This document shows, piece by piece, positions 26,005-34,379 of a DNA stretch of 64,000 bases (the stretch's first letter is position 1; each line of letters begins with the position of its first letter). Under the pieces are notes generated by a model. It was not told where the DNA came from and did no database searches. It saw only the letters and a program-made list of their open reading frames with translations. The stretch covers positions 1,612,001 to 1,676,000 of the forward strand of contig CBDCWA010000004.1 in the NCBI GenBank assembly GCA_965223255.1. Reading direction: 5' to 3'. The DNA is from CBDCWA01 sp965223255. GTDB lineage: Bacteria > Pseudomonadota > Alphaproteobacteria > Rhizobiales > Hyphomicrobiaceae. The translations under genes and the position numbers were made by a program.

Positions 26005-26670
26005 ATGGCTGAGGCACTGACATTTTACACACATCCGATGTCGCGTGGGCGAACGGTGCGCTGGATGCTTGAGGAAATCGGGCAACCCTATGAAACCGAA
26101 GTGCTGACGTACGGCGGGACGATGAAGTCACCGGGGTACCTGGCCATCAATCCGATGGGAAAGGTTCCTGCGATCAAACATGGCAACACGGTCGTTACGG
26201 AGTGCGGCGCAATCCTCGCATATCTAGCGGATGCATTCCCCGACGCCGGTTTGGCCCCAGCGATCAACGATCCGCGGCGTGGTGCGTACTATCGGTGGCT
26301 GTTCTTCGGTGCAGGTTGTGTTGAGGGGGCCTCTGGCGCTGCCGCCATCGGCATCAAGGAATTGAACGAGCGCCAGCGGGCGATGGCTGGCTTCGGCTCG
26401 CTGCAACAGGTCGTCGACACACTCGACCAAGCACTATCACGGCCTCAGCCCTATTTGACTGGCGACACGTTCACGGCTGCCGACCTATATATTGGGTCCC
26501 AGCTTGCTTGGCTAACCAGTTTCGGCGTGTTTGATAAGCGCGACTCGTTCGTAGCCTTCATAGATCGGGTCACGTCGCGCGAGGCCGGCAAGCGAGCCGA
26601 CCGAATCGATGAGCAATTGCTGGCCCAAGACCCGGGGCTGATCCCTGAAGGCATGGGTGAGGGCCCTTAG
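26005..26670 (+). CDS. glutathione S-transferase family protein
   Basis: A 221-residue GST. The thioredoxin-like half includes YTHPMSRGRTVRWMLEE (Ser13 is the likely activating residue), the cis-Pro loop in MGKVPAIK, and TECGAILAYLAD for glutathione binding. The helical half has the N-capping motif TAADLYIGS. It lies among aromatic-catabolism genes, and in lignin-degrading sphingomonads GSTs cleave aryl ethers (LigE/LigF), but this protein shows no specific tie to those enzymes. Confidence 0.9.
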   Translation: MAEALTFYTHPMSRGRTVRWMLEEIGQPYETEVLTYGGTMKSPGYLAINPMGKVPAIKHGNTVVTECGAILAYLADAFPDAGLAPAINDPRRGAYYRWLFFGAGCVEGASGAAAIGIKELNERQRAMAGFGSLQQVVDTLDQALSRPQPYLTGDTFTAADLYIGSQLAWLTSFGVFDKRDSFVAFIDRVTSREAGKRADRIDEQLLAQDPGLIPEGMGEGP

Positions 26671-26952
26671 CAGAGGCCGACCGCTTGAGAGGAATGCAGT
26701 CAGCGCGAACTGGCAGGCCAGATTTTGCCCGTTGGCGAACTCAAGCATGCGCTTGGCGATAACCGGTGCTGGGGGTGAATCGGAATGTTGATCGAAGAAG
26801 CGGACATAGGTCCGCTGTTGGTGGCTAAGCTGTCCCAAAACCTTCAGATCACGATGGTCGCCCAATGACCCAAAGGCGGAAACAAAATAGCTTGGCGCAG
26901 TCCCCGACAAAATCATCCACGTCAGTGTTTCTGTGAAGGGGACGGGGTCTTT

Positions 26953-27813
26953 TCAAGCTGCCTTTCTCTTCGCATTGCCGTTCATCAGAACCTGGGTGGC
27001 TGCCGCTGTATTGGAAATAGGCACGTGATAGTTGCGATGCAGCTGGCTCACTTCGCCGGTGAGTGCTCCGCGCATCGCAAGCCAGTTGAGAAGTTCAACG
27101 CCCTGTGCGCCAGCTTCCTTTATCAGCATATGAGTCGAGTATTTCGCTAGCGCATCAGGATCATCAATGAGCTTGTCCATGCTCATCTTGTCGAATGTTT
27201 TGTTGACGAAACCAGCACGTGTTCCATCGAGCTGATGGGAAAGTCCACCGGTTCCAACAACTAGAATACGTTGGTCGGATGCGTAACTGTCGAGTGCCCG
27301 TCCGACACTGCGCCCAAGCGCAAGACATCGGCGTGGAGATGGCAACGGATGTTGTACGGTATTCACTGCAATCGGGACAACTTTGACCGGCCATTCTCCT
27401 CCGCCCGGCCACATCAGCTGCATCGGAATGGTAGATGCATGGTCGACGAGCATTTCCTGGCACATGGTAATGTCGAACTCATCGCCGACGACCGAATTGA
27501 TGATATGCCAGGACAAATCGGGATCACCGAGGAACCTTCGGGCGACCGGGATACCCCAACCCTCGTCTTCGCTATGATATTCTGCAGCAGCCCCAATCGC
27601 GAAGGTTGGAAGTTTGTCCAGAAAGAAGTTCAAGCCATGGTCATTATAGAAGATCACCACGACATCAGGCTCGTTCTCGTTAAGCCAGCTGTGCACAAAA
27701 TCGAAACCGGAAAAGAAAGGTTTCCAATAGGGATCATCCTGAAGACCATCAGCAATCGCTTTGCCGATGGATGGCACATGGGTGGTGCCGACTGCCCCAA
27801 TGACATTGGCCAT
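26953..27813 (-). CDS. LigB-type extradiol dioxygenase beta subunit (copy 1)
   Basis: A 286-residue class III (LigB-superfamily) extradiol dioxygenase subunit carrying the Fe(II) site. THVPS near 11-15 supplies the first His, YNDHG near 57-61 the second, and an acidic ligand lies in the later EFDIT region. FAIGAAAEY and GTGGLSHQLDG are also family motifs. It starts 2 bp after the alpha-subunit gene, so the two form a pair. It resembles the second LigB at 34774 throughout but is clearly diverged, so it probably acts on a related catechol such as a gallate- or methoxylated-protocatechuate-type substrate (inference). Confidence 0.88.
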   Translation of the reverse strand: MANVIGAVGTTHVPSIGKAIADGLQDDPYWKPFFSGFDFVHSWLNENEPDVVVIFYNDHGLNFFLDKLPTFAIGAAAEYHSEDEGWGIPVARRFLGDPDLSWHIINSVVGDEFDITMCQEMLVDHASTIPMQLMWPGGGEWPVKVVPIAVNTVQHPLPSPRRCLALGRSVGRALDSYASDQRILVVGTGGLSHQLDGTRAGFVNKTFDKMSMDKLIDDPDALAKYSTHMLIKEAGAQGVELLNWLAMRGALTGEVSQLHRNYHVPISNTAAATQVLMNGNAKRKAA

Positions 27814-27814
27814 T

Positions 27815-28168
27815 CTAAGCCCTCCCCGCTTCCAGAAGCTTGGCCTTGAACTGGTCTACGCTCATACCCGTCTGCTGTGCGCCGATGTCCTGGACGTTGA
27901 GGCCGAATATCCCCGCCAGCTTGGCCAGATAGTAGATATTGCCGCCGGCCTCGATCATCCTGAGAACATTTCTGCTGCGAACGGCTTCGCGTTGTTCATC
28001 GGTCAGGCCAAATTTTGCGCAATAGGCATCCTCATCATCGAGGAAGGCCTGACGATTTTCCGCGCTATTAAAAGAAAAGCACATCTTGTTAAGCGCATAT
28101 CCTTTCTGCGCCTGGTCCCCATCGAAGAGGGTGGTGCCGGGTATCTGTTGATCTGCCATCTCGTCCAT
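27815..28168 (-). CDS. LigA-type dioxygenase alpha subunit (copy 1)
   Basis: About 117 residues: the small helical subunit that covers the active site of LigAB dioxygenases. IPGTTLFDG..Q.GY.LN and the helix GGNIYYLAKLAGI align with the second LigA at 34380. ATG codons at 28192, 28168 and 28159 are possible starts; I chose 28168 for length agreement with the second copy. A perfect FNR-type box lies about 60 bp upstream. It is followed immediately by its ligB partner. Confidence 0.85.
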   Translation of the reverse strand: MDEMADQQIPGTTLFDGDQAQKGYALNKMCFSFNSAENRQAFLDDEDAYCAKFGLTDEQREAVRSRNVLRMIEAGGNIYYLAKLAGIFGLNVQDIGAQQTGMSVDQFKAKLLEAGRA

Positions 28169-28226
28169 CCGTGTATTCCGATCTCCGGTCATTAGTTCAC
28201 ACTCGGAAGATGTCGAAGGTGAAACC

Positions 28227-28240
28227 TTGATTTGTATCAA
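28227..28240. promoter_or_regulatory. FNR/FixK-type box in a divergent promoter
   Basis: TTGATTTGTATCAA is a perfect TTGAT-N4-ATCAA box. It sits about 60 bp before the ligA copy (minus) and about 100 bp before the FAD monooxygenase (plus), so it could control both. Confidence 0.6.
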
Positions 28241-28339
28241 CGCAACACAAAGTGTCAGATCCTTAGCTATCTAAGTATATTCAGCGGCGCGTCATGTTGA
28301 CGTTCGGCGGCGCGTGCGCGTATGTCGGAGGGTGGGGAC

Positions 28340-29965
28340 TTGAACCAAGAAGTACTGATCGTCGGGGCAGGACCTGTTGGCCTGACGCTGGCAATCGATC
28401 TGGCCAAACGTGGCGTCAAATCTGTTCTTGTCGAGATGAAGGACGCCCCCCAGTTCCTTCCCAAGATGGAACGCTGCAACGCTCGCACGATGGAGATCTA
28501 CCGCAGGCTCGGGCTTGCCGATCAGATCAGGAGGGCAGGCCTGCCGGCGGACATCCCGATGGATGTCTATGTTATTCTCTCAATGAGCGAGCCACCACTA
28601 CTGCGCCTTGCTTATCCTTCCGTGAACGAAGCGCGGGCGACGATCAAAGCCACCAACGATGGTAGCGAGCCGCTTGAGCCCTATCAGCTCATCTCCCAAT
28701 ACACGTTGGAGCCGCTCCTGAAAGCCGTGGCCGAAGGCATGTCCAATATCGACGTGCGTTTCGGATGCGAGCTGTTGTCGTTGGAACAGGACGAGTTAGG
28801 CGTAAGTGCCAAAGTGAGAAATACCGATCGATCAACGGAAACGTTGAGAGCTCTCTATCTTGTCGGGTGTGACGGTGGCGCCAGCACGGTGCGCAAGGAA
28901 CTCGACATTACGCTTCGCGGAGAGTTCAACATCCTTGAACTCTACCAAGCGCTTTATCGCTGCGACGAGCTATTCGAGAAGATACCCATTGGGAATGGCC
29001 CTGGACCCGGTCGGCACTATCACGTTGCCGATGGTCAAAGCACGTTTCTCATCATGCAGGATTCCACTCGGCATTTCACGCTCCACTCGGTGGTCGAACG
29101 GCCTGAGGACATGAAAGCCATGTTCGAGAAAACCGTTGGCATCCCAATAAAATACGAGATGTTAGCCTCAAATCCCTGGCGGCAAAATTTGGTCGTCGCG
29201 GATCGCTATCAGCTCGGCCGGGTATTCCTAGCGGGCGATGCCGTTCATCTTGTTATTCCCACCGGTGGACTTGGTATGAACACCGGAGTAGGCGATGCTA
29301 TCGATCTCGGCTGGAAGCTTGCTGCCACCATAAAGGGCTGGGGAGGCCCCCGTCTACTCGCCTCGTATGAGGTCGAACGCCGCCAGATCGGCGATCGCAA
29401 TGTGGGTGCATCTCGATATGCTTCGTTGGGACGGCGTAAGTGGCGCGGGCAGTGGCGGCCCGAGATCCGAGAGCGAACCCCGCAAGGCAAATGGGTGCGA
29501 GAGAACCTGACCCGTGTGGCTGACGTCGAACAACGTAAAACGAACGAAATGATCGGCGCTGAACTCGGATATCGGTATTTTGGATCGCCCATTATTTGGG
29601 ATGAACCTGGGGGGCCTGAGACGCTATATCGCGTTTATGAGCCAACGACATGGCCGGGCGCACGCCTGCCGCATGTCTGGCTGAACGATGGCTCGGCATT
29701 GCAGGATAAGATCGCCTATGAAGGCTACACCATCTTAAAGCTAGGCGATGCCTCCCACGATATCGGCGGCCTAGCCGAGGCCGTGCGCGGCACCGGGGCC
29801 CACTGCGAAATCCAAGACATACCCGACGAGGTGGCGCGTGACATATATGGCTATGACTACATACTGCTACGGCCTGACATGCATGTCGCCTGGCGGGGCA
29901 ATGCGCCGCCGGAGGACGCGGCGCATGTGGCAGGTGTTGTGACCGGACATCGACCATTGTTTTGA
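28340..29965 (+). CDS. FAD-dependent aromatic hydroxylase, MhpA/TfdB-like
   Basis: A 541-residue class A flavin monooxygenase. The dinucleotide motif GAGPVGLTLAIDLAKRG is at the N-terminus, and the second FAD motif GRVFLAGDAVH..IPTGGLGMNTG is near residue 300. The CDGG segment near 180 is the usual DG motif. The C-terminal thioredoxin-like extension is present, as in phenol and 3-(3-hydroxyphenyl)propionate hydroxylases. A TTG at 28340 follows GGAGG, while the ATG at 28322 has no ribosome-binding site. It would make a catechol-type substrate for the divergent LigAB pair. Confidence 0.87.
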   Translation: MNQEVLIVGAGPVGLTLAIDLAKRGVKSVLVEMKDAPQFLPKMERCNARTMEIYRRLGLADQIRRAGLPADIPMDVYVILSMSEPPLLRLAYPSVNEARATIKATNDGSEPLEPYQLISQYTLEPLLKAVAEGMSNIDVRFGCELLSLEQDELGVSAKVRNTDRSTETLRALYLVGCDGGASTVRKELDITLRGEFNILELYQALYRCDELFEKIPIGNGPGPGRHYHVADGQSTFLIMQDSTRHFTLHSVVERPEDMKAMFEKTVGIPIKYEMLASNPWRQNLVVADRYQLGRVFLAGDAVHLVIPTGGLGMNTGVGDAIDLGWKLAATIKGWGGPRLLASYEVERRQIGDRNVGASRYASLGRRKWRGQWRPEIRERTPQGKWVRENLTRVADVEQRKTNEMIGAELGYRYFGSPIIWDEPGGPETLYRVYEPTTWPGARLPHVWLNDGSALQDKIAYEGYTILKLGDASHDIGGLAEAVRGTGAHCEIQDIPDEVARDIYGYDYILLRPDMHVAWRGNAPPEDAAHVAGVVTGHRPLF

Positions 29966-30644
29966 TGGTGTAGCGATGCCTCTTGGCTGCAGCATTATGA
30001 ACACGTCGATTGCAATAAGAAATCGTGCGCCCGCCTAGCCCCGGAAGTTCAGACCGCTAACAGATTTGCGATGTTCACTCTCGGTCCTGGGTGTTACGAA
30101 ACGCGCATACTGATAACTCGGGCTACTTCATCCTCATTGCGAACGGCAACGACTTCACGGCCACAAAGCCTACAATCGAAGGCAAGGCTGGAGAGCGCTA
30201 GATCGCGCTCTGTTCTGCGATCCGGAGTTTTGTCCTAAATGACCAATCATGGCTTGGTCGCAGGGGCGGCTTCGGTCCGACAATCTTGCCTTTGCTCTTT
30301 GGCTCGCATCGAGCGGATTCTGGCCCAATTAGAATCTGATGGTTTTACGTACCATGTCTCGTTGTCTGAGAGACCGAGAAATTTGGCCTTCTGGCAGTTT
30401 ATGCTCTTGAACTGATGGCTGTTTTTGAAAGTGCGGCTGCTGTTATGCACTCGCGATCCTGCTGGGACCACAAAGAGGGGAATATCAACTGGCCCTGTTC
30501 TATGCGAAACGGGATAGAGACTTCATAAAGTCTCAAACTGGTTGCCGCATATAGGTAGAGAGACATAGCAACAATTATTTGCGAATTGTGCTCCTTGCGG
30601 CAACGAGTAGATTGCAAAGTTTGGAGTTACAAGCCTGCCCGCAC
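29966..30644. other. intergenic, eroded-looking
   Basis: About 680 bp. A 74-codon minus-strand frame (30247-30471) has no recognisable motif. I see no functional gene, and the area may hold decayed sequence next to the tRNA-like elements. Confidence 0.4.
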
Positions 30645-30720
30645 TGGCTGGGGAACCAGGAGTCGAACCTAGGCTGACGGAGTCAGAGTACTCTGCTCTA
30701 ACCCTGTGTGCTAGTCGTTT
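30645..30720 (-). pseudogene. chimeric tRNA-like element, 3' half like tRNA-Gln(CUG)
   Basis: 76 nt. The 3' half carries a TTCCCCA-G-CCA end, a T-arm (CTAGG/CCTGG with TTCGACT loop) and a CTCTGAC anticodon-loop-like stretch, as in alphaproteobacterial tRNA-Gln(CUG). The 5' half (AAACGACTAGC...) instead resembles the tRNA at 32440, so the acceptor strands do not pair and the anticodon stem is broken. I read it as a recombinant or decayed tRNA. Confidence 0.6.
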
Positions 30721-30734
30721 CGGAGAAGCCGAAG
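30710..30734. repeat. 25-bp direct repeat, copy 1
   Basis: Identical to 32502-32526, with weaker similarity extending left to about 30691. The repeat covers the 5' end of the tRNA-like element and the adjoining CGGAGAAGCCGAAG. Together the copies flank the slipin gene, as attachment or duplication junctions would. Confidence 0.85.
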
Positions 30735-30878
30735 AGCGTAGCATTTGTGGCGAGGCAAGCATCGGCGAGGCCAAAGAACTCGTTGCAGAAGGCATTCCTG
30801 TGGTGCCGCTCGCGCGCTTACCAGAAGATGAGAACTGGAACCGACGAGACAACCGCCTTTGCGCCTTTTGAACGTCCA

Positions 30879-30913
30879 AAAAAAATGGGGTTCGCACGTG
30901 GCGTGCGAACCCC
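30879..30913 (-). terminator. intrinsic terminator of the slipin gene
   Basis: Perfect 12-bp GC-rich stem (GGGGTTCGCACG and its complement) with a 3-base loop, followed on the minus strand by eight T residues. It begins 27 bp after the slipin stop. Confidence 0.92.
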
Positions 30914-30940
30914 AATATCCTGACCAACCAAGCGGCCGGA

Positions 30941-32086
30941 TCAATCGTCCTTGTTGGCGAGCCGGTAGAGGTTTTTCAGCATCGCATCGAAGCCGCCGGC
31001 CCCATCGCCGGTGTGCAGATCGATCCGCCCGACTTTTTCCACCAGCTTCTCCAGCGCCTCCAGCTCCTTCAGACGCAACAGCAATGGATTATCTTCCATC
31101 AGCCGTGACGTGTTCAGCAAAGAGCGTGTTGCCGCAGTCTCTTCCTGGCGCCGGATGAGGTTGGCCTTGGCGACGCGCTCAGCCTCGACGACCTTGTTCA
31201 GGAGCTCGCGCACTTCACCCGGCAGTATCACATCCTTGATACCGATCTCTCCCACTTCGACACCAAGCTCAACGGCCCGCTTGGTGACATAGGCCCGGAT
31301 TTCATTGTCGATCGCATCACGCGCTGCAAGAATGTCGTCCAGCGTGCGCGTCGCCACCGCCTCACGCACCGCGAACTGAACCAGCCGGTAGAGCGTGTTG
31401 AGTACGTCACTCGATGCCAGCACAGACTTTTCCGGATCGACGATCTTGGTGAAGGCCGTCAACGTGACACGGATCGCAACCCGATCCTTGGTCAGGATTT
31501 CCTGTGCTGTGACCTCCAGCGGCAACGGACGCAGATCGACCTTCTCGATCCGAACCTTGCGCCCGATTGCCCAGAACGCATGTTGACCTGGCTTCAACCG
31601 TTCGACCAGATCGCCATCGATGAACAACAGACCCGCCTCGTATGCTTGCACCACATCATGCACAACATGCGGCACACGCTGGAGATCCAGCTTGTCGAGA
31701 TGGCTTTTGGCCACCCGCATGTTCTCGTCGGTGTTGATCCGCTCGACATCGACGTCATTGAGCGTCTTCCAAAACGCCCGCGTCGTATTTGCCATCACCA
31801 CATGCGTCGGCGCCCCATCTATCGAGACGATCGCAACCTCGCCGGGACCAACCTGGACGATCTCGAAATTCTCTGCGGCAAGCGCCGGATGCGTCTTGGC
31901 AAGCAACATTGCCCGCTCGCTCGCGATCTCGGCCTGCGCCACCTTCAAGACCTCCACCGAATACCGGCGAAAAGGATCGAAAGCGGTAAAGCGGCCCGGC
32001 ATGAGCAGCCGCACCAATCGGCCGTCGCGAGACAGAAAAGCACGCTCATCGTCGCGAACAACCACGCAGAATTGTGACAACCGCAT
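30941..32086 (-). CDS. SPFH/Band-7 domain protein, slipin family
   Basis: A 381-residue protein. The SPFH domain occupies about residues 130-300, with EILTKDRVAIRVTLTAF and the R-E-x-V...LDDIL...I..E pattern of stomatin/prohibitin-like proteins. A degenerate N-terminal copy (LSRDGRLVRLLMPGRFTAFDP) gives the two-part layout of bacterial slipins. A coiled coil follows (about 290-350). No transmembrane helix precedes it, so it may attach to membranes peripherally. It has its own terminator and no NfeD-type partner gene next to it. These proteins organise membrane microdomains; a specific role cannot be inferred. Confidence 0.85.
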   Translation of the reverse strand: MRLSQFCVVVRDDERAFLSRDGRLVRLLMPGRFTAFDPFRRYSVEVLKVAQAEIASERAMLLAKTHPALAAENFEIVQVGPGEVAIVSIDGAPTHVVMANTTRAFWKTLNDVDVERINTDENMRVAKSHLDKLDLQRVPHVVHDVVQAYEAGLLFIDGDLVERLKPGQHAFWAIGRKVRIEKVDLRPLPLEVTAQEILTKDRVAIRVTLTAFTKIVDPEKSVLASSDVLNTLYRLVQFAVREAVATRTLDDILAARDAIDNEIRAYVTKRAVELGVEVGEIGIKDVILPGEVRELLNKVVEAERVAKANLIRRQEETAATRSLLNTSRLMEDNPLLLRLKELEALEKLVEKVGRIDLHTGDGAGGFDAMLKNLYRLANKDD

Positions 32087-32439
32087 TTTATTTCACTCCC
32101 ATTCATACGCCTGCGCAGCTGGCAGAACATACAAACTCAATTCAATTGGGGTCCACCGACCGCCTACCCATAAGGAGCCGTGGATCCGGATTTAAGCCCC
32201 GCAGCGCCATCCCCTGGCCCTGGTTGCGTCCATCCAGACCGAAGTCTGCCATGCCGGTGCCAGGACCGCGGATTTTGCCGCACAGGCGGTATCCATCCGG
32301 ATACAAAACGTCTCAATATGTGCCCGTGTTGCTTTGCCCGCCGCCGAAGCTTTGGGGGCCACAAAACGGGCTGGCAGACAGCCGGCTTTCCCCTTGGATA
32401 GGCTCTCGCCTCACTAGCAGTGTGCTTAACAGGCACGTG
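32087..32439. other. intergenic, no gene seen
   Basis: About 350 bp upstream of the slipin gene. It should contain the slipin promoter on the minus strand. I saw no riboswitch or gene. Confidence 0.4.
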
Positions 32440-32512
32440 CAAACGACGTGGGAGTTGAACCCACGACCGCAGGATTAGTAGTCCTGTGCTCTACCCTCTG
32501 AGCTAGTCGTTT
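32440..32512 (-). tRNA. tRNA with anticodon ACU, class I fold
   Basis: 73 nt including discriminator G. All four stems are perfect: acceptor AAACGAC/GTCGTTT, D-stem GCTC/GAGC, anticodon stem CAGGA/TCCTG and T-stem GTGGG/CCCAC with loop TTCAACT. The anticodon loop CTACTAA gives ACU, formally Ser (codon AGU). However, the variable loop is only 5 nt, whereas bacterial tRNA-Ser has a long arm and reads AGY with GCU. The arms look closest to tRNA-Arg(UCU/CCU). CCA is not encoded. Confidence 0.7.
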
Positions 32513-32526
32513 CGGAGAAGCCGAAG
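32502..32526. repeat. 25-bp direct repeat, copy 2
   Basis: Identical to 30710-30734. Here it spans the 5' end of the ACU tRNA and the start of the Ser-like remnant. Confidence 0.85.
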
Positions 32527-32573
32527 GGATTCGAACCCTCCCAACCGTTCCCGGTCAGCAGCCAGCTTAGCCT
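32513..32573 (-). pseudogene. tRNA remnant abutting the ACU tRNA
   Basis: On the minus strand it has a T-arm (GAGGG, TTCGAAT, CCCTT), a 3' acceptor-like CGGCTTC-T-CCG, and upstream a CTGG-CTGCTGA-CCGG hairpin whose loop would give anticodon GCU. No matching 5' acceptor strand or D-arm is present. It is probably a 5'-truncated tRNA-Ser. Confidence 0.4.
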
Positions 32574-32812
32574 CGACCCCAAAAAACGCGGAACACGGAT
32601 GAGCGCCGCAAAGCGGCCCGCGCCAGCCGGGTCTCAGCGAGCCCGGACACATGGCGTCCCTCAGGGCCGGGTGATCTAGCCAAAGATTCTGGCGTGATGA
32701 CAGCGATTATTGGAAGAAAGTTTAACTTTGTGAAAATCGCCATCGCAATTGCGCCACAATTGGTGAGCACCGCGCCGAAGAACGTTCGATGCCAGCACTT
32801 TGAAAAAGATCA

Positions 32813-32841
32813 TTGACAGCGAGATGTACACACCCTATTAG
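32813..32841 (+). promoter_or_regulatory. sigma-70 promoter of the lig operon
   Basis: TTGACA, 17-bp spacer, TATTAG: near-consensus -35/-10. It lies about 85 bp before the marR start and overlaps the operator below. Confidence 0.75.
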
Positions 32842-32857
32842 TTTGGTTATCAAACTA
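32839..32857. promoter_or_regulatory. MarR-type operator
   Basis: Inverted repeat TAGTTTG-GTTAT-CAAACTA covering the -10 element and expected transcription start. Its size and position are typical of a MarR dimer site that represses the promoter until an aromatic ligand binds. Confidence 0.65.
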
Positions 32858-32925
32858 TATTGCAAACGCTAATCACACCAGCGCAAGTGTGCTGGGGCTA
32901 AGTCCCCATCGAGGGTTCCCAAGTT

Positions 32926-33459
32926 ATGGCGAAGTCAGGGCCCGATAGCATCGCTACAGCAGTGTCAGCCGAACAACGTGCCGACTCGCTTGGCCCAGGC
33001 GGGATCGACTATGATGAACTGCCGACCTATCTCGGATATCTCATACGCCGCGCCCACTCGCACATCCAAACAGAATTCGAAAGCGATCTCGCCTATGTCG
33101 GCATGGCGACCAGCGCATTTGGTATCCTTACACTCATTCGCGCCAACCCCGGCATTACAGCAAATCAATTGGCGCAAGCCTCCCGTCTCGACAAATCAAC
33201 CTTGAGCCCAATGATCGTGAACCTCGAAACCGCCGGCCTCATAACGCGAAAACAGCGCACCTCTGACCGCCGCTATCAATCCCTGTTCCTCGCGAAAGGT
33301 GCCGAAGCCAGTTATATGCGCTATCGCGATAAGATCCGCACATTTGAAAGAAAAGTTGCAAACCGCTTGACGCAAGGCGAACAATCGCAGCTCGCGAAAC
33401 TCCTCACAAAACTGCAGGGATTAGAGACTCCCGCACCCGATCACCAGGAGGACATATAG
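32926..33459 (+). CDS. MarR-family regulator of the protocatechuate operon
   Basis: A 177-residue winged-helix protein. The helix-turn-helix ITANQLAQASRLDKSTLSPMIVNLETAGLI and the wing RKQRTSDRRYQSLFLA are plain MarR features. The first 35 residues are a non-conserved extension. It is the first gene of the operon, 4 bp before the pyrone-dicarboxylate hydrolase gene, with a palindromic operator in its own promoter. It is expected to repress the operon in the absence of protocatechuate or a downstream metabolite (family knowledge plus context). Confidence 0.88.
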   Translation: MAKSGPDSIATAVSAEQRADSLGPGGIDYDELPTYLGYLIRRAHSHIQTEFESDLAYVGMATSAFGILTLIRANPGITANQLAQASRLDKSTLSPMIVNLETAGLITRKQRTSDRRYQSLFLAKGAEASYMRYRDKIRTFERKVANRLTQGEQSQLAKLLTKLQGLETPAPDHQEDI

Positions 33460-33463
33460 GCCC

Positions 33464-34336
33464 ATGGACCCCAATTGGATCCCCTTCCACCCAAACCCCT
33501 CGAAGCCAAAATTCAGGGTCCCGGCCGGTGCCGTCGACGCGCATTGTCACGTGTTCGGTCCCGCCGATATTTTCCCCTACGCACCAGAGCGCAAATACAC
33601 ACCGTGCGATGCGCCAAAAGAGAAGTTATTCGAATTGCGCGACTATTTGGGCTTCGAAAGAAATGTCATCGTTCAAGCGAGCTGCCACAGCAAAGACAAT
33701 CGCGCACTGGTCGATGCCCTGGAAAATTCCGATGGCAAGGCACGCGGAGTCGCCTTTATCGGTGAAGAGGTCAGCGATGACGAACTCAAGTGGATGCACG
33801 ATGCCGGCGTACGCGGCATCCGCTTCAACTTTCTCAAACGCCTTGTCGACATCACACCGAGCGACGTGTTGGAGCGCATTGCCGCCCGCGTAATTCCACT
33901 CGGCTGGCATATCGTGATCTACTTTGAAATGCCCGATTTGCCGGAATTCGAGGACTTCTTCAAATCTTTGAAGACAACGGTTGTTGTCGACCATATGGGG
34001 ACACCCGACATTACAAAAGGTGTCGACCATCCAGAAAATCAGCGATTTCACAAACTGATGGAAACCCATACCAACTTCTGGGTGAAGGCAACCTGTCCCG
34101 AACGGCTGACTCGCGCCGGAGCACCCTACGACGACGTCGTCCCCTTCGGCCGCGCGTTGGTTGAGAAATTTCCCGATCGTGTGATCTGGGGCACTGATTG
34201 GCCCCACCCGAATATGAAAGTCGAAGCACCCAACGATGGCGAGCTCGTAGACTTCATCGAAAAGATTGCGCCAACACCGGAGCAGCAGCAGAAGCTCCTG
34301 GTCGACAACCCGATGCGCCTATATTGGGCGGATTGA
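33464..34336 (+). CDS. ligI: 2-pyrone-4,6-dicarboxylate hydrolase
   Basis: A 290-residue amidohydrolase. It opens the lactone 2-pyrone-4,6-dicarboxylate to 4-oxalomesaconate (or its enol) in the protocatechuate 4,5-cleavage pathway. Diagnostic motifs are DAHCHVFGP (about 27-35) with the metal/substrate histidines, VIVQASCHSKDN, VVVDHMGTPD with the essential His, and GTDWPHPN (about 246-253) carrying the catalytic Asp. Length and motifs match LigI of sphingomonads. A ribosome-binding site (GGAGG) sits at the end of marR. Confidence 0.93.
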   Translation: MDPNWIPFHPNPSKPKFRVPAGAVDAHCHVFGPADIFPYAPERKYTPCDAPKEKLFELRDYLGFERNVIVQASCHSKDNRALVDALENSDGKARGVAFIGEEVSDDELKWMHDAGVRGIRFNFLKRLVDITPSDVLERIAARVIPLGWHIVIYFEMPDLPEFEDFFKSLKTTVVVDHMGTPDITKGVDHPENQRFHKLMETHTNFWVKATCPERLTRAGAPYDDVVPFGRALVEKFPDRVIWGTDWPHPNMKVEAPNDGELVDFIEKIAPTPEQQQKLLVDNPMRLYWAD

Positions 34337-34379
34337 TACCCGCTCTCAGGCCCAACCAAAAAACCAAAGGAGGTGGAGT

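Noticed and set aside
26512..26916. Minus-strand frame overlapping the GST gene end
   Set aside because: Shadow of the GST gene; the non-overlapping part has no motif.
30247..30471. 74-codon minus-strand frame in the gap before the tRNA-like element
   Set aside because: No recognisable domain, no ribosome-binding site, and surrounding sequence looks decayed.
32513..32573. Complete tRNA-Ser(GCU)
   Set aside because: A GCU loop and T-arm can be drawn, but no 5' acceptor strand or D-arm exists, so it is listed only as a remnant.
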